A stretch of DNA of 64,000 bases from Berberis thunbergii (GCA_003290165.1 QNQO01005784.1:1-64000); one strand, 5' to 3'. Numbered from the stretch's first letter, positions 20,990-33,560 are shown. Translations and numbers: made by a program. Notes: generated by a model from the letters alone, not told the origin.

Positions 20990-21600
20990 TGAATCTAGCT
21001 TTTGTTCAATTTTCCCTGTGGGTTCCAGTAGGATCTGAGAACGTTCTATCTATTTCAGTGCAACATAATGGCAGCCTCATGTTGTTGGTTAGTCCCCATG
21101 AATTGTTCCTTCCGAGTGGTCAGCATGTATACTTGACGCACTGGTGAAGGGTGGAGACTACTGCTTCCATATGGTAAAGCCACGATCTTTCCAAAATGAG
21201 GTTATAGGTAGACGGTGCGTTCACCATCATGAAGTCCTAAAACAGGACATTTGTTAGTTGTGGCTTTCCTGCCACTACTGCTAACCTTATCTTCCCGATC
21301 GAAAAGCATTTCTCTCTATTGAATCCAATCAATGCATAATCAGAGGATGTCAGATTCTCCTTATTGAGGTCCATATTGCGGAACACGTTGTAGAACAGGA
21401 GGTTGAGGGAGTTTCCCGCATCCACCAGAGCCTCTTAACTTCCCACCTTGAGATAGAGACCGAAATGACGAGATCGTCATTTTGCGGTGCGCGGACACCT
21501 TTGAGGTCCTTGTTTATGAAGGTTAAGGTGAGGATGGGGCTTTGCACCCTCGAGTAGTATACGCGTCTGTCCTCATCAGCGGGCTGCATCCGCATCTCGA
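20990..21600 (-). pseudogene. Ty3/gypsy aspartic protease and linker, copy B
   Basis: The minus strand reads 'NDDLVISVSISRWEVKR' (21595-21420), then a frameshift, then 'MDAGNSLNLLFYNVF' (21425-21237), where the active-site DTGSS is changed to DAGNS. 'PIGK'-like and 'GKPQLTNVLF' segments follow, and then the linker toward 20990 (TLHQ/IRGDQP region eroded). The altered catalytic triplet and the shift rule out activity. Confidence 0.83.
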
Positions 21601-23080
21601 GTAGAGTCTACTTGCGAGATTTGTTTGACTGGTCTTCATCCGATCCGACTCCATGAAGGACATAGATTATGCCTGGAGTCTCCTTCTAAATCTCCTTGAT
21701 TGCCTCTCCTCTATCCCCGAGTCGATTTCGTCACTTCTCTAAACCCAGGAATTCCTTGAGTTTGCCCTTGTGAATCCAGTATTAGATCTCATACCTTAGA
21801 CTCTTGCAGTCGTTGATGTCGTCACCACCCTCCTTGTGGTATGAGCAATCCTTGTTGTTGTCATGTTTGGAGAGGTTTTCGTGCTAGTTTGGGGGCCAAC
21901 TCAGATCTTCCCAGTATTTAATGGAATTCAAGACGTCCAATAAGCTAGAATTGAAGAGGGTCATGGATCTGGATCCTACATAGTTGGAAGCTTTCTCTAG
22001 CCTGACCTAACAAAGGTCCAACTTGCTGTCATTGCGCTTTTGTTTATTCCTTTATTTGTCCTCTCACATTCTTCCCTCCTTCTTGTCCCTAGAAACAGAG
22101 GGCTTATTCTCAACTTCAGTTTCCTTCTTCTTCGTTGTTCTCATCTCTTCCAGGGTGATGTACTTCTGGGCGCCCTTCAAGAGTTCTGCCATATCCAGGG
22201 GGTTCCAAGGTGAGGCAGTCATAAAACTTTCCCTCTCTTAGGACTACAATAAAAGCCATCACGGCGTCGTTGCGACAACAGTCAATGAGCGTCAGCTCGT
22301 CATTGAAGCGCATTACATACTCTCTTAGTGTTTCATTAGATTTCTGCCTCAGTGAGAGTATGTAGTGTGGACATTTCCTGAAATGTTGACTTCCGATAAA
22401 GTGTGTCAGGGATTCCTTGACCAGCTTCTTGAATGAGTCGATCAAATTTTACGGGAGGCTCTAGAACCACATCAGTGCTGACTTCTTTAGGCTGGTAGGG
22501 AGCGTTCTATACATCACCGACTTGTAACCTTATTTGAGCGCCATTACATGCTGGTAATGGCGCAACTGATTGAATGGGTCGGTGGTCCCATCATAGAAAT
22601 CGAGATTTGGAGGCGTGAACTTTTTTGGAAAGCCTCATTCATGATACGATCCACGAACGGTGAAACAGAGAGGCGGTATAGCACACCTGGGTCGTGAATC
22701 GGCCGAAGGAGTTCTTTAGGGCGAGCCTGTCTACCCTAAAGGTTAGGTCTGCGTTAACTGCGTCGCCTCCTCTAGTCCAATATAAACTAGCAAGGGCTTG
22801 ACTTTCCTGTAGTTGCTCTCTTTTGTCTTCCGAAAATAGGGGCATGTGTTGCTCCTGATCTCCATTGGCAGGTGAAGGGTTCTGCTATATGAGAGCCTCC
22901 CCATCTTTTGCTATCTGTTGTATTTGTGACGACAACAAATCTATCCTAGGGTTTGTCGTTGTTGTTGTCGGTGCGAGGTTATGAGCCTACTACCTGTGTG
23001 CTACCGACACCACTTAAAGTGGTGATATAGCACCAGTCTGAGCATTTGACATGTCCCCTTGTTCTCCATTGTTGCGTGGG
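21601..23080 (-). pseudogene. Ty3/gypsy gag, copy B
   Basis: The N-terminus lies near 23080 (MVT...). Bases 22845-22640 hold a charged region. Bases 22445-22116 encode 'FKKLVKESLTHFIGSQHFRK' followed by 'SLRQKSNETLREYVMRFNDE', the end of the Retrotrans_gag domain with the usual L-R-Q-x4-E-x-L-R-E pattern. The knuckle region is near 21750-21860. Frames are broken. No long insertion interrupts it, so it serves as the reference for the gag A interruption. Confidence 0.82.
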
Positions 23081-23163
23081 TGTCACTATTCTCTTGTATT
23101 CTGAAGAAAGATGATGCTAGTAAATTGTTAGAAATGTTGTCGTCCCCACGGACAACGCCAAAT

Positions 23164-24009
23164 TGATGCAGTCAATTTTTGCTCTCTGCTTTGGCTTTGA
23201 CTTTGATTTGCTAACCTGCTGACCTACAAAAGGAACGCACGAGAGCAACAGACCAATGTTGTGGTGGCCGATGGCACTCCGATGCTAAAGTCAGACAAGG
23301 ATCTGAGGAAGGCGTAATGCTGTAAATAGGGAATTTGTAGCATACCTTAGCTTACCAACCTCATGTCTTATTTATAGTGTTGGAGTCCTGGTTCTACCAG
23401 GCCATCGTCAGCGTAGTTTAGGGAAGAAGATCTTCGTTAAGATCCTTCTCTAATTAGGAGTTGTGTTGTGAAGGGGAGTTTTCATGTTAAATTTGTGTTC
23501 CTAGGTACGTGGGAGATAGTTCTCAATCAAAGTGTAGTCCGTATATAAAAGTTTTCATGTGCGATGTATACTCTAGTATTTGTTTTTTTGGGTTCAAATC
23601 TTTCTTGATCTATGGTACATATTTCGAGTCAAGTGTTAGATTGGCATCGAGAAACCAGGAGTCCAGTATGGCCATCTAAAGGTCGGTAATCTGATGGGCT
23701 AAGATCCATTCCTGCACGTAAGGGGAGGCAGACCATAAAGCTAAGCGAAGCAAAGTGCTACTATTTCGCCTATCCGAAGCCGATCTTTGAGATACTTGCC
23801 TTAGTAGGGCTTATGGGTACTAAGGATAGCCGAGAGACGCGTGGGCTCAACATGCTATAATGATTTGGGTCCGTCTTGCGGGCTGCATTGTGTGGGCTTG
23901 GAACCACTTGGGCCGAATCAGTATTGGGCTGATGCTTGGGCCTATTATTTCTCGAGATCATCATGACACATGTACGGTGTAGAAGAGAGACCATTTTGGT
24001 GTATCATCA
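23164..24009 (-). mobile_element. LTR B (5' LTR of element B), enlarged
   Basis: Runs from TGATGCAGTC to GTGTATCATCA, 846 bp, against 674-687 bp in copies A, C and E. The extra length is a replacement at about 23583-23768 not found in the other LTRs. The minus-strand TATA is at 23376-23367. The primer-site region abuts it at 23145-23163. Confidence 0.85.
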
Positions 24010-24199
24010 ATAATGTAAATCAACCACTCCCTAAATTCAACCTGAAAAATCATAGTGTTTCATTGTCTTGGAATAATGTCTTTTTGTTAAAGCATATCGC
24101 ATAATATATTAAATAATAAGATTACAGTGCTATTGTCCTGCCAAAGTGGCTAGATTGTGAGCCTCATAACTGAGTTCTTGATTAATATAACTACATAAC
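24010..24199. other. 190-bp gap between element B and element C
   Basis: AT-rich DNA outside both LTRs, presumably old target DNA. No gene or repeat is recognised. Confidence 0.5.
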
Positions 24200-24886
24200 T
24201 GGTGCATTCGTTTTTCGTTCCCTACTTTGACCTTGACCTGCAAACATGCTGACCTGCACAAAGAAAGCACGTGAGCCATGGACCACCATTGTGGTGGTCG
24301 ATGGCACTCTGATGCTAAAATCAGACAGGGATCTGAGAAAGGTGTAGTGTTGTCAACAGGGATTATGTAGCGTACCTTAGCTTACCAACATCATGTCTTA
24401 TTTATAGTGCAGGAGTCCTGATTCAACCAGGCCATCGATGGCATAGTTTAGAAAAGAGGATCTTCGCCGAGATCCCTCTCGAATTAGGAATCGTGTTGTG
24501 GAGGGAAGTTTCCCTGTTAGTCGTGTGCTCCTAGATAAGCGGGAGATAGTTTCCATGCCGAGAGTGGTCTATAGGTAGAAGTCTCCATATATGATTTGCA
24601 CTCTAGGATATGCTTTCTAGTTGAAGTAAAGAGCCGCTGTAATTGCCCGTCCGAAGCTGATTTTCGAGATACTTGCCTTGACAGAGCTTACGGGTATTGA
24701 GGATAGCTGTGAGACACATGGGTCTAGCAGGTTGTAAAAATTTGAGTCCGTTCAGTGGACTGCATTGGGCGGGCTTAGAACCGCTTGGGTCAGATCAGTG
24801 TTGGGCTGACACTAGGGCCTATCTTTCCTCGAGATCATCATGAAACATGTACGGTGCATAGTTGGGACCGTTTTGGTGTATCATCA
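24200..24886 (-). mobile_element. LTR C (3' LTR of element C-D)
   Basis: 687 bp from TGGTGCATTCG to GTGTATCATCA. The minus-strand TATA is at 24406-24397. Unlike LTRs A and B it is followed on the right by the aORF leader, as expected for the 3' LTR of a minus-strand element. Confidence 0.85.
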
Positions 24887-25149
24887 GCTACTCCCCTCGA
24901 GTTAGTGGGCCATCACATCGGTTCGCTAAGTCATCTCTTGAAAAGATGTGCAGATCATGATGATTGAGTCTGAATAATTGCTTGAGCCACGCACTTCATT
25001 AATTGAACGTGCATCGGTTTGGTGGAGAAGATGAGGGAATCCCATCCCTATTTAGGTCATCCTATGTGGAGAATAACTCTTCTATTTTCTCCCTTTTAGA
25101 GATCTTGTTATGTCTATCTTCTGATTGAAAAGATTTTTTCATCTTCTTC

Positions 25150-25860
25150 ATGGCTCAACAAAACCTTCTTGATAATGCAACTTTGGCCAAGGGCCTTGAG
25201 TTCTTCAAAGATAGGCTACTTTCTAAATCGAGCCTTGCTGAAATCCTTACGAAGTTTGGAGTCCTTGATGACCTGCCATTATATGCTCTGAAGGATGACC
25301 AAACGAAAATGTTGCCACCGGCAGGGTTCATCTCCTTGCACCACGGAATGCTCCAAATTGGAGCCCGCTTTCCTGTTCTGGATGTGATTTGGGACTTCTT
25401 GGAATTTTTTTGAATACTTCCGGCCAAATTGGGGCCTATAGGGTACATGATCGTTCTTCTCATTTTGATTAGGGCGAATGATCCAGTTCCTGACTTCTCC
25501 TCGGTTGAAAAATAACGTTGTCTGTAAAATGACATTGCCGACTTGCTTTGTGAATCTGCCTGATGACTTCAAGTTTTAGCAGAAGTGTTGCTTCTTGGAT
25601 CTTGCGGATTCAAAGTGCTTCAAGTTCAAGGGTCGCTACTTGAACGAGAGTTCAAGCCACTTCATAAGTATAGCTTTTTCCTTCTGATTCAGTCGTGTTT
25701 GATTGTATGCTAATCGTTGCTTGTGTTTCCTCATAGGACGGTTTCCCACTACTCCTCTTACCTCAGAGGAGAAAAATACTATGGAAACATTCCGCGACTT
25801 GCCAACGCAGAATGTGGTGGACGTCATATGTGTCACCAACATTATTCGCAGTAGGCTATG
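25150..25860 (+). pseudogene. aORF copy C, N-terminal Transposase_28-like part
   Basis: The start ATG (25150) opens 'MAQQNLLDNATLAKGLEFFK', the same kind of start as copy E at 43126. Residues ~55-90, 'PPAGFISLHHGMLQIGARFP' then 'VLDVIWDFLEFF', followed after a shift by 'GPIGYMIVLLILIRAND', match the pattern of Transposase_28 (PF04195, plant 'putative gypsy-type transposon'). Later, 'TCFVNLPDDFKF*QKCCFLD' continues the domain. A plausible 69-bp intron (GT 25668, TGCTAAT, AG 25736) separates it from 'LPTQNVVDVICVTNIIRSRL'. The reading continues after the solo LTR at 28993. Its role is unknown; it lies antisense to gag-pro. Confidence 0.75.
25668..25736 (+). other. Candidate intron in aORF
   Basis: Donor 'agtatag', a T-rich body, branch-like 'tgctaat' near 25708 and acceptor 'tttcctcatag'. 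Splicing would join two coding-like blocks of the aORF. Confidence 0.5.
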
Positions 25861-28800
25861 TGTCACGCCCCGATTTTCAAAGAAAACGAAAATCCCAAAA
25901 TCCACGTAGGATTATCCGTTTCCCCCAAAACTCGGGGCGTGAAAATTTAATAACAACAGAAACAAATAGCAGCAACAACTAAACATAATTTAATTACTGA
26001 AACAAATAAAACTCTAACCCGTAAAGGACTGGCGTGGCTAGCTCACTAGCGGAACTCCAGTAACGCAACTCATAATCTCTAAACCTGAAAGGCTAATCGA
26101 TTACATTCCCAAATGAATGTACCCAAGAAGCAAAAGCTCACTTGGGTCAGCAATAAAGCTGGTGTGAGAAATCTTCATCCCAAAATCAATAAATCCGCAC
26201 ATGACAACATCAAAATAACAATAAACAATAACAACCACACATCAGGTAGTTCCTCCATGAGGTAAAGGTGTTATCATCCTAATAAATAAATATGCACTAT
26301 TTACTACTAATAAATAAAATTTATGAGTTATCAATCCTCATAAATGCAACAACAATACAATTCATAATCATATTAGACTATTATTGAAAAATTATCAAAA
26401 CACATTTTTCTACCTTTAGGAAAACATGTAGTTCTCATTCAATGGTAGAATGAGCATTTAGTTTCTTCCTTTAAGGTAATCATGCACATACACAAAAATA
26501 AATCTCGCTTCTTTTTCACAATCGCACTATCCTCCATGTGCCAAACACACCTCACCCAAGTGTGCCTCACTTGCCATCGAAACCACTCGGAGCATACATG
26601 TTCCAAGTGGGGTGCCACCTCGAGGAACATGTCATCTCACCCGAAGTTCGATCACTGGCAAGTATTCTTCCTAAATCTACACGAACAACCGAACTCACAT
26701 GGAACGGTGCACCGATATGCAAGCAAGTCTGCATACCCATAATAATATCACACGTATACAGGCAAGTCTGTATACAAACAATTTTTTTTTTCACATTTTT
26801 TTTTCTTCGGAGTTGTGGAAAAGAGCATAAAAATATCAACTAAAATTCAAAACTCTTTTATGGTGATACTTTGTCAACCATAAGTAAATTAACCACAATA
26901 TCCACCATTCTCTTGGGGAACAAGTAATATCTGACACATTGCCAATTCACACATCTCATCTCTTTGCATCATATGAATTTTTTGGATGAACTATCAAAAG
27001 AGAATACATGCTAAGGTAGTTTACCAGCACCATTATTCTATCAAACATCACAACACCATTTCATTTTCCACAGAGAAATTCTAACAAGCACTCAAGGTAC
27101 ATACAAAAAACAAAAACATTTCTCAAAATGGGGATTCAGATTCACTAAATTGACCATGGAGTATTGTCACTTCTTATTTTATACTAATGAAAATCAAACA
27201 GGTTACATCACAGACGGAGGTGGAATTTAGTTGTTTAATGTTAAGGGGCAAGTCTTAAGTATCTTGAATTTAGTGGAGGCTACTAAAAAATATTTCTTTT
27301 TTTTCATTGTTCTCACGTAAACTCATGGTGTGGTTTACTAGTTTCTTTTTCTTCTGATTCACATTTCGAAACTGTGGGTGATCCCAATAACCCCACAAGG
27401 GAAACAACAAGTAAGTGACTTGTTTGATCTCTCCATAACAAAACTATCATCTTTGATCATTTTCTCTTTTACCAAAATTGGAACTTTAACCATAGCTAGC
27501 AGTAGATCAACAATGGCGATATTCTAGACCAATTTTTAGCAAAACTATTATCAGCAATAATGAAATTTTAAGACCAATTTTCACAAAAACTCAAACCTGC
27601 ATAAGAGCATCAACAGTTCACTAAACAAATCTTCATTTCTAAGAACAAACTAAGTATAGAATAAACATTCAAACACCCACAAAGATTTTGCTTTGCAGAC
27701 TGTGGGATGGGTGATCTACACTCTCAATTCATCCAAAATCAAACCAAACCCACAATCCAAAAATCATCAAAGACACACAAATACAAGTCATCACACCACC
27801 AAACCAATATCCAAATCATAACCACACATCCTCACAAAAAAACTCACAAACCCCGTCATCAAATCCTCAAGAATTACTAATTTAGTCAAGAGACAAGGAT
27901 TGCAAGATACAGGGAATAAGAAAACTCACCTGATGAAATCACCAATGATTTGCGCAACCAATCCATGTCCTCAAAACCACTGCAACAACACCTCCAAGCC
28001 ACATAAGATTACAATGAACAGATCCATCACACACATCTCTTTGGCAATCTCCTCTTGCAAATCAAACACTGCTCCTTGAACCTCCTTCATCAGCAACCAA
28101 GCTGATTTTCCAACTACATCGGTGGCAGAGGAGTAAATATCAGCTAAAAATCCAGATACAGATCTGCAGAGAACCCTCTAAAATAACCAAGATCGCGAGT
28201 CATTAGCAATGTCACCCATCCTTGCCCGTGACTTAGGAGAAAACGAGATGAGGGTGGCTTCTGCTTCTTGAATGAATGGTCCAGCGTGGATTCGATGGGA
28301 TTAGAGAGTCGAAGAAGTGACATGGTTTCTAGGGTTTTGAGGTTTTGCAAGTTTCCATGGCGAAGTGAAGAAGAACAAGAAAAAGAAATATCGATTTTTA
28401 GGGTTTTGAATTTCTTCTGAATAGCCTGAAATTAGAGTAGTAAGACTGTGAGAGAGCAGAGAGAATGGCTCAAAAATGACGAGCTCGATGACCTAACCGA
28501 ATCGATTGAGATCCATGATCAAGTTGCGAATGGCTTCGATGTTCCGACTGATTTCATCGATTCCATGAGCAAGGGGAGAAACAATTTAGGATGGAGAAAT
28601 CCTTATGAATAACACTGTTGTTGCAGTCAAACGGCTTGAAGGCTTTGAGCAAGTAGAGAAACATGAAAAAGGAGAAAAAGAAAGGGTTTCTCTTTATAAG
28701 GTGGGTGGATATTCGCCCCCACTGAACTTTCTAATGCACCCACCCTCTTTCATAAAATAAAACCCTACTTATTAGTTTAATAAAAGCCCAAAACCAAGCC

Positions 28801-28992
28801 CAAATACAATTGAGTAACAACCCATCAACATTAGGGTTTACAAAATTTTGGCTAAACACACACACACAAACACCTTATTTTATTTAGTAATGACAAACAA
28901 AAAATCTTTTTCCAAATAATTGAGATTACAACATATGCCATAATTAATAAATAAGAAATTTTTATATTTATTTAATTAGGTGGGTATTACAC
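25861..28992 (-). mobile_element. Del/Tekay-like solo LTR (3.1 kb) in aORF C
   Basis: Read on the minus strand it begins TGTAATACCCACC and ends CGGGGCGTGACA. It is flanked by the duplication CTATG (25856-25860, 28993-28997). Long LTRs with TGTAATACCC...GTGACA ends are typical of Del/Tekay chromoviruses. A minus-strand TATA ('ttataaagagaaac') is near 28692-28705. A hairpin (cacgccccga / tcggggcgtg) lies at 25864-25941. Joining the flanks restores the aORF frame (...RSRLWENWHVAPT). No internal gag-pol is present, so it is a solo LTR; the small frames inside are not genes. Confidence 0.78.
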
Positions 28993-30674
28993 TATGGGAG
29001 AACTGGCATGTGGCTCCCACTCTTTACCGATCGTCACGAGTTAAGTCTTAAGGTGGGGACCCTTCTGGGAAAAGGAAATTCATCGAAGCCAATGCTTTTA
29101 TCTTGTCTGACACGGAGGAGCCGTCTAAGACACTTGCCTCATTTGTGAGCTCGAATAAGTCCCGCATTAGATATGGGTCGTGTTCAAAACGATTCGCTCC
29201 AGTAAGTGAAGAGTATGAGCCTGATCAGCCCGTCAGGGCGGAGGCCGATCTATCCGGCTAGGAGAAGAACCACCTGCGGTTAGCAGAGGTTGAAGATATA
29301 TCAAATCTTAGTGTCGCGCAGGCGAAAGCTCTGAGTGAGCAGTTGATGCTAGCTGCAATGGTGGCTTCTGCTGGTGCTGATCTGCCCTAGACCGTTCTGC
29401 CAGAAGGTTCCTGTGAGGGTCCGCCTAAGGTTCTGGAATTTGATCATCCTGTTGGCGGGCAGTCCAATAGTGGTCGTGGTGACACGGGAAAAGTTTCTCA
29501 TAGTTTGCATTGTTCCCCGTCTCGCTCCAGGTCGTATCTCAAGGTATTGGAGGGTTTGTTGGACAACTCGCTTCCTCCGGTCCTGCTTAGCCATCACGCA
29601 TTAAGGGGTTGATTGCTGATGACAAAGGAAAGGATGCGGATGAAGGCCTCAGAACAGTGGTGACTACAAAGGGTGGTGCTGGCATAATCTCTCATCCGGG
29701 AGAGCTTCATCCAGATGCACGTATAAGTTTGTTTGCCCAGAACTTAGTAAAGATGAGCACTCAGGTATGGCATCGGGTGGTTGATGTGGACTATGCTTTG
29801 AATAAGTATATAAGCAGGCGTCATAACTGGCAGATGGATCATACTCCAAAACCCGATGAGGATACGCTAAAAGGGCGTATGGATAAGGGTTTAAAGTACC
29901 TTATGTTGTTAATGTCTCACTTGAGCCAGGTGGCCATTGCTAGGACGTAAGTCGAGGTGGCCTGTGAGAGGGTGTACACCATTGAGCATGTTTTCTTGCA
30001 CATGCAGATGTTGTATTCTAACACGCTTTATGAGATTGAGCTGCTGAGGAAGCAAGATTAGGAAAGGAGGCTGGAACGGACGGCCGTCGATGATGAGGCT
30101 CAGAGGGTTCGTCCGGACGCCTTTGAGTCTAATTTAGCGGAAACGAGATCTGCAAGAGAGATTTTGATAGAAATTGGATCTAGCTCGCCATGGTCTATTA
30201 GTCGGGCAGGAAGTTACCGCCAAGGCGCGTTCTAAACTGTATTCCCTTACTAAGGAGAATGCTTTGAAGGAGGCTGATTGGGTTGTTCAAAAACAACAAT
30301 TAAAGTCCGATGTGAAGTTCAATGCTCGGGAGATGAGGAAAGCCGAGGACCAACTTGAATTGGAGACACATGAGTTTATTGGTATAAAGTGTAGTTTAAC
30401 TACAATGAAATCTTAGGTTGACGCGCTGACATGCAACTTGGAGCTATTGGAGTGTGAAGTTACTGACGCGAAGGCGAGGGAGGAAAAACTTCTTCAGAAA
30501 CAAGGCAAGTGGGAATTCCATTGGGTTGTACATAGTAGATTGGAGTTGCTGGCACTGATGAAGGAAGAACATCCAGAATGGAACCTTCACTGCTATAAGA
30601 AGATGTCGTATGTAAACTTGTCAGGGGCTTTCGCATCATCAGACAAAGAGGGCAATTCGAATCCTGATGCCTAG
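28993..30674 (+). pseudogene. aORF copy C, C-terminal coiled-coil part
   Basis: Continues aORF C beyond the solo LTR. A linker with 'SNLSVAQAKALSEQLMLAAM' precedes the conserved block 29609-29950 ('KMSTQVWHRVVDVDYALNKY', 'MDKGLKYLMLLMSHLSQVAI'). Then 30174-30416 and 30438-30674 form a long coiled coil ('AREMRKAEDQLELETHEFIG') ending 'MKEEHPEWNLHCYKKMSYVN'. A few stops interrupt it (e.g. near 29948 and 30415). It is the most complete C-terminal half in the window and is not intact. Without insertion and intron the protein would be roughly 800 residues. The acidic end and the absence of basic or zinc motifs say nothing certain about function. Confidence 0.75.
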
Positions 30675-31269
30675 ACTACGACGCGTATAGACGCAACTTT
30701 TTCTCCCTCCTCCGTTAAGCTTAGCTCTTTTGTTTATGTACCTTCTCCTGATATGGAGTGAATTTTACACATTTGTACCTTTTTTGTTTCAACTGTTTAA
30801 TGAAAACATGTTTATATTGAATGCTCTCTGTATTCCTTTTGTGCTTGCTATCCCCATTGTGTGTTTTTTTGTTTCGCCTCGTCCTTTTACTTTGGCATAG
30901 GCTGGTTGGATAAATAGGAAGTTGAGTGGTTTGTCTACTGTTGAGAGTTTGCCTGTTTGCATCGCGAATGTGTTGGAGTCACTGTTGCATAGTCATGTCC
31001 AATAGTGGGCGCTCCGCGAATGGTTGAGGACAAGGCTGCGCTACCCAGCTGTGGCCCATTCTCAAGGTAAGCCGCTAAGGGTTCGTTTTGTTTATCTAAC
31101 TGTCGGTCGCAGTTACTGGCATGAGTGAATTGTAGTAGTCAAGCACATGCATTGTAATTAGAGTGTCTGTTCTGAGTCAGATTTCATAAGCTCGGGCTAG
31201 CATTCCATGTAGCACTCATTCGCTTATGGTGGGATGATTTATGGGGGTCGGCATGAGCGTCCTTTGCTG
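30675..31269 (+). other. aORF copy C 3' tail
   Basis: Homologous to 1461-1974 and 34999-35629, with T-rich stretches and 'tgtttaatgaaaacatgttt'. No coding region recognised. Confidence 0.5.
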
Positions 31270-32110
31270 GTAATAGAATGTCAGCCTGTGTGAGTGTGAA
31301 GACGCTATTTGAGATAGAGTGTCAATCGCGTGGCGAGCCATCTAGGGCTTTCACCTTTTGTACCATCTATGTCCAAGCACGGTGGACTACAGGTTCAGGG
31401 AGCGAGGATTTGACGATCATGGTTTGTTGAAAAGGTATGATCCCATGACGAGGCATCGACATCAGTTCGGGACTAACTAGCCTCCTACCTTTCAAACTTT
31501 TTACACCCGTACGTAGCGGGCTACAAGTTTAAAATGAGGGGGTTCGACGTCCAGGCTGAAGAGCAGTGGTCCCATGGCGAGCTGTCGAAATTAGTTTGGG
31601 ACTAACTAGGCTCCCACCTTCCAAATCATCTACACCTGTACGCATCGAGCAACAAATTTGAGAGTTTTCGGCGACCATGGTCTGTAGAAGATCAGTGGTC
31701 TCGTTGCAAGCCATTGGAATCAGTTCAGGACTGACTAGGCTCCCACCTTCTAAACCATCTACACCAATGCAATGGGGGCTACAAGTTCAGGATTGGTAAT
31801 TTGGTGACCATGGTCTGTACAAGAGCACATGTTTGGTAGCGAGCTATCAGAATTAGTTTAGGACTGACTAAGCTCCCACTTTCCAAACCATCTACGCCCG
31901 AGCAATGGGGGCTACAAGTTCAGGGTTGGAAATTTGGCGACCATGGTCTTTAGAAGAGTAGTGGTCCCGTGGTGAGCCATCGATATCAGTTTAGGAGTGA
32001 CTAGGCCTAGACCTTCTAAACCATCTACGCCCACACAATGGGGCTACAAGTTCAGGGTTTGATCAGAAGCTGTCATTTTCAGCCATCGTAAGCTAGGCTT
32101 ACATGATCGG
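31270..32110. repeat. Tandem repeat array, copy C (~129-bp period)
   Basis: Unit markers lie near 31470, 31598, 31727, 31866 and 31995, with 'gactaactaggctcccacct' or close variants. Each unit includes 'ggcgaccatggtctgtagaa'. Confidence 0.88.
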
Positions 32111-33099
32111 GTTCGGCGACCGCTATCCACGAAGGGGAAAGAGGTCCCTAGCGAGTCATCATCACCAAGCGTGATAGCACTGATTAGGCTCCAACTTCTT
32201 AAACCAATGGAATTCCAGCAACGCGGACTAGATGTCGAGGTGAACCAAAAGTTGTCATCGTCAACTAAGGCTGACTAAGCTTGCCCGACCAGGTAGAGGC
32301 TCCTTCAACTAGGGGCGTGCAAGTCGGTGTTCGTTAGCGGAGTGCATTGCGCAAATGAGTTTATGAAGGACAGGAGTACCTTGGATCATCTGGCGGTATG
32401 CAGGTATGATCAGTGTGTCAGGTTTCTCATGCTCGTGTCAGGCACATTGTAGAATACTATTTGAATAATAGGCCAAGCCCATGGTTGGATGTAGCCCCGT
32501 TAATTAGATGAATGTGGACTTGCGCAGTATCCTTGGGAACTGTCGTCTCCTCGTTCCCCATGCGATATTCAATGTTGACAGTTAATGTTGAAGCGCCTGT
32601 TTGGTGAGCCATTATGTCTATATAATGGTGTTCTTCCTTCGTTGTAGGCACTATCTTCTGCAGAGCGTATCTCCTGTAATGTTCTTAGTTAGAGAGAATG
32701 CTTTGGGTTTTCCAAATGTTAAAGAAATATCTCAATCATTGGAGTCTTTGAATGTTCTGGCGTTTACGATGATGAGGTACGGTGAGAATCATTGTTATGA
32801 TCGAGTAGTCACCTGCTCTGGGTGAGCACCTAGTTGTTTCGTTGAGATTCTGCGATTTCTTTTCATATTGCAAAGAAGAAGTACGGACTCACTCCCAAGG
32901 GATGAGTCTGTCGTTTATGCACTAGCGTCTTGTCGCTGCTCTAGAGTGCTTAATTTCAGAGATAACACCAGCGCCCAACTCTGAAGTGGGTGCCTCTACC
33001 ACTTCTCGATTAACCCTGTATCTAAAATTAGCCACCACTATTGGGATCTCATGCGAGTGGAGTTATGTGTCCATAGTCACAGGATATGACTCCGTTTCA
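32111..33099 (+). other. Conserved spacer, copy C (shortened)
   Basis: Matches the copy B spacer, with a TATA-like 'ctatataatggtg' near 32618, but lacks about 0.7 kb of its right part. It carries the uninterrupted target sequence of CACTA 1 near 32871-32887. Confidence 0.55.
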
Positions 33100-33560
33100 G
33101 GTTGCGTTGTAGGATCCAGTTGGATCTGGGAACATTTTATTAGCTTTAATGCGGCATAATGGTAGCCTCGTGTCATAGGCTGGTCTCCACGTATCGTTCC
33201 TTCAGAGTGATTAGCAGTGTACTTAATGTACTAGTGAAGGGTGCAGACTACAACCTCCATCTGGTGGAGCCATGGTCTTCCCAAGATAAGGTTGTAGGTA
33301 GACGGCGCGTCTACTACCATGAAGTCTGGAAACAATACCTTTTTGAGTTGTGGCTCTCCTGCCACTACTGGTAACCTTATCTTCTCGATTGGAAAGCATT
33401 TTTTCCAGCTGAATCCGATCATCGGGTAGTCTGAGGATGTCAGGTTATTCTCTTTGAGGTCCATACTGCAGAACACGTTGTAGAACAAAACATTGAGTGA
33501 ACTCCCAGTGTCTATCAGGGCTCTTTTTTACTTCCCACCTTGTGACAGAGATCGAGATGA
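33100..33560 (-). pseudogene. Ty3/gypsy protease and linker, copy C
   Basis: Bases 33488-33231 encode 'FYNVFCSMDLKENNLTSSDY', 'PIEKIRLPVVAGEPQLKKVL' and 'DAPSTYNLILGRPWLHQME', followed by the linker 'TLH...IRGDQP' toward 33110. The active-site half at 33490-33560 is shifted out of frame ('DTGS'-like, eroded). No reverse transcriptase follows. Confidence 0.83.

Noticed and set aside
28144..28350. Possible small gene in the 25861-28992 interval
   Set aside because: Interval has clean LTR ends and duplication; frame shows no domain and is better explained as LTR sequence.
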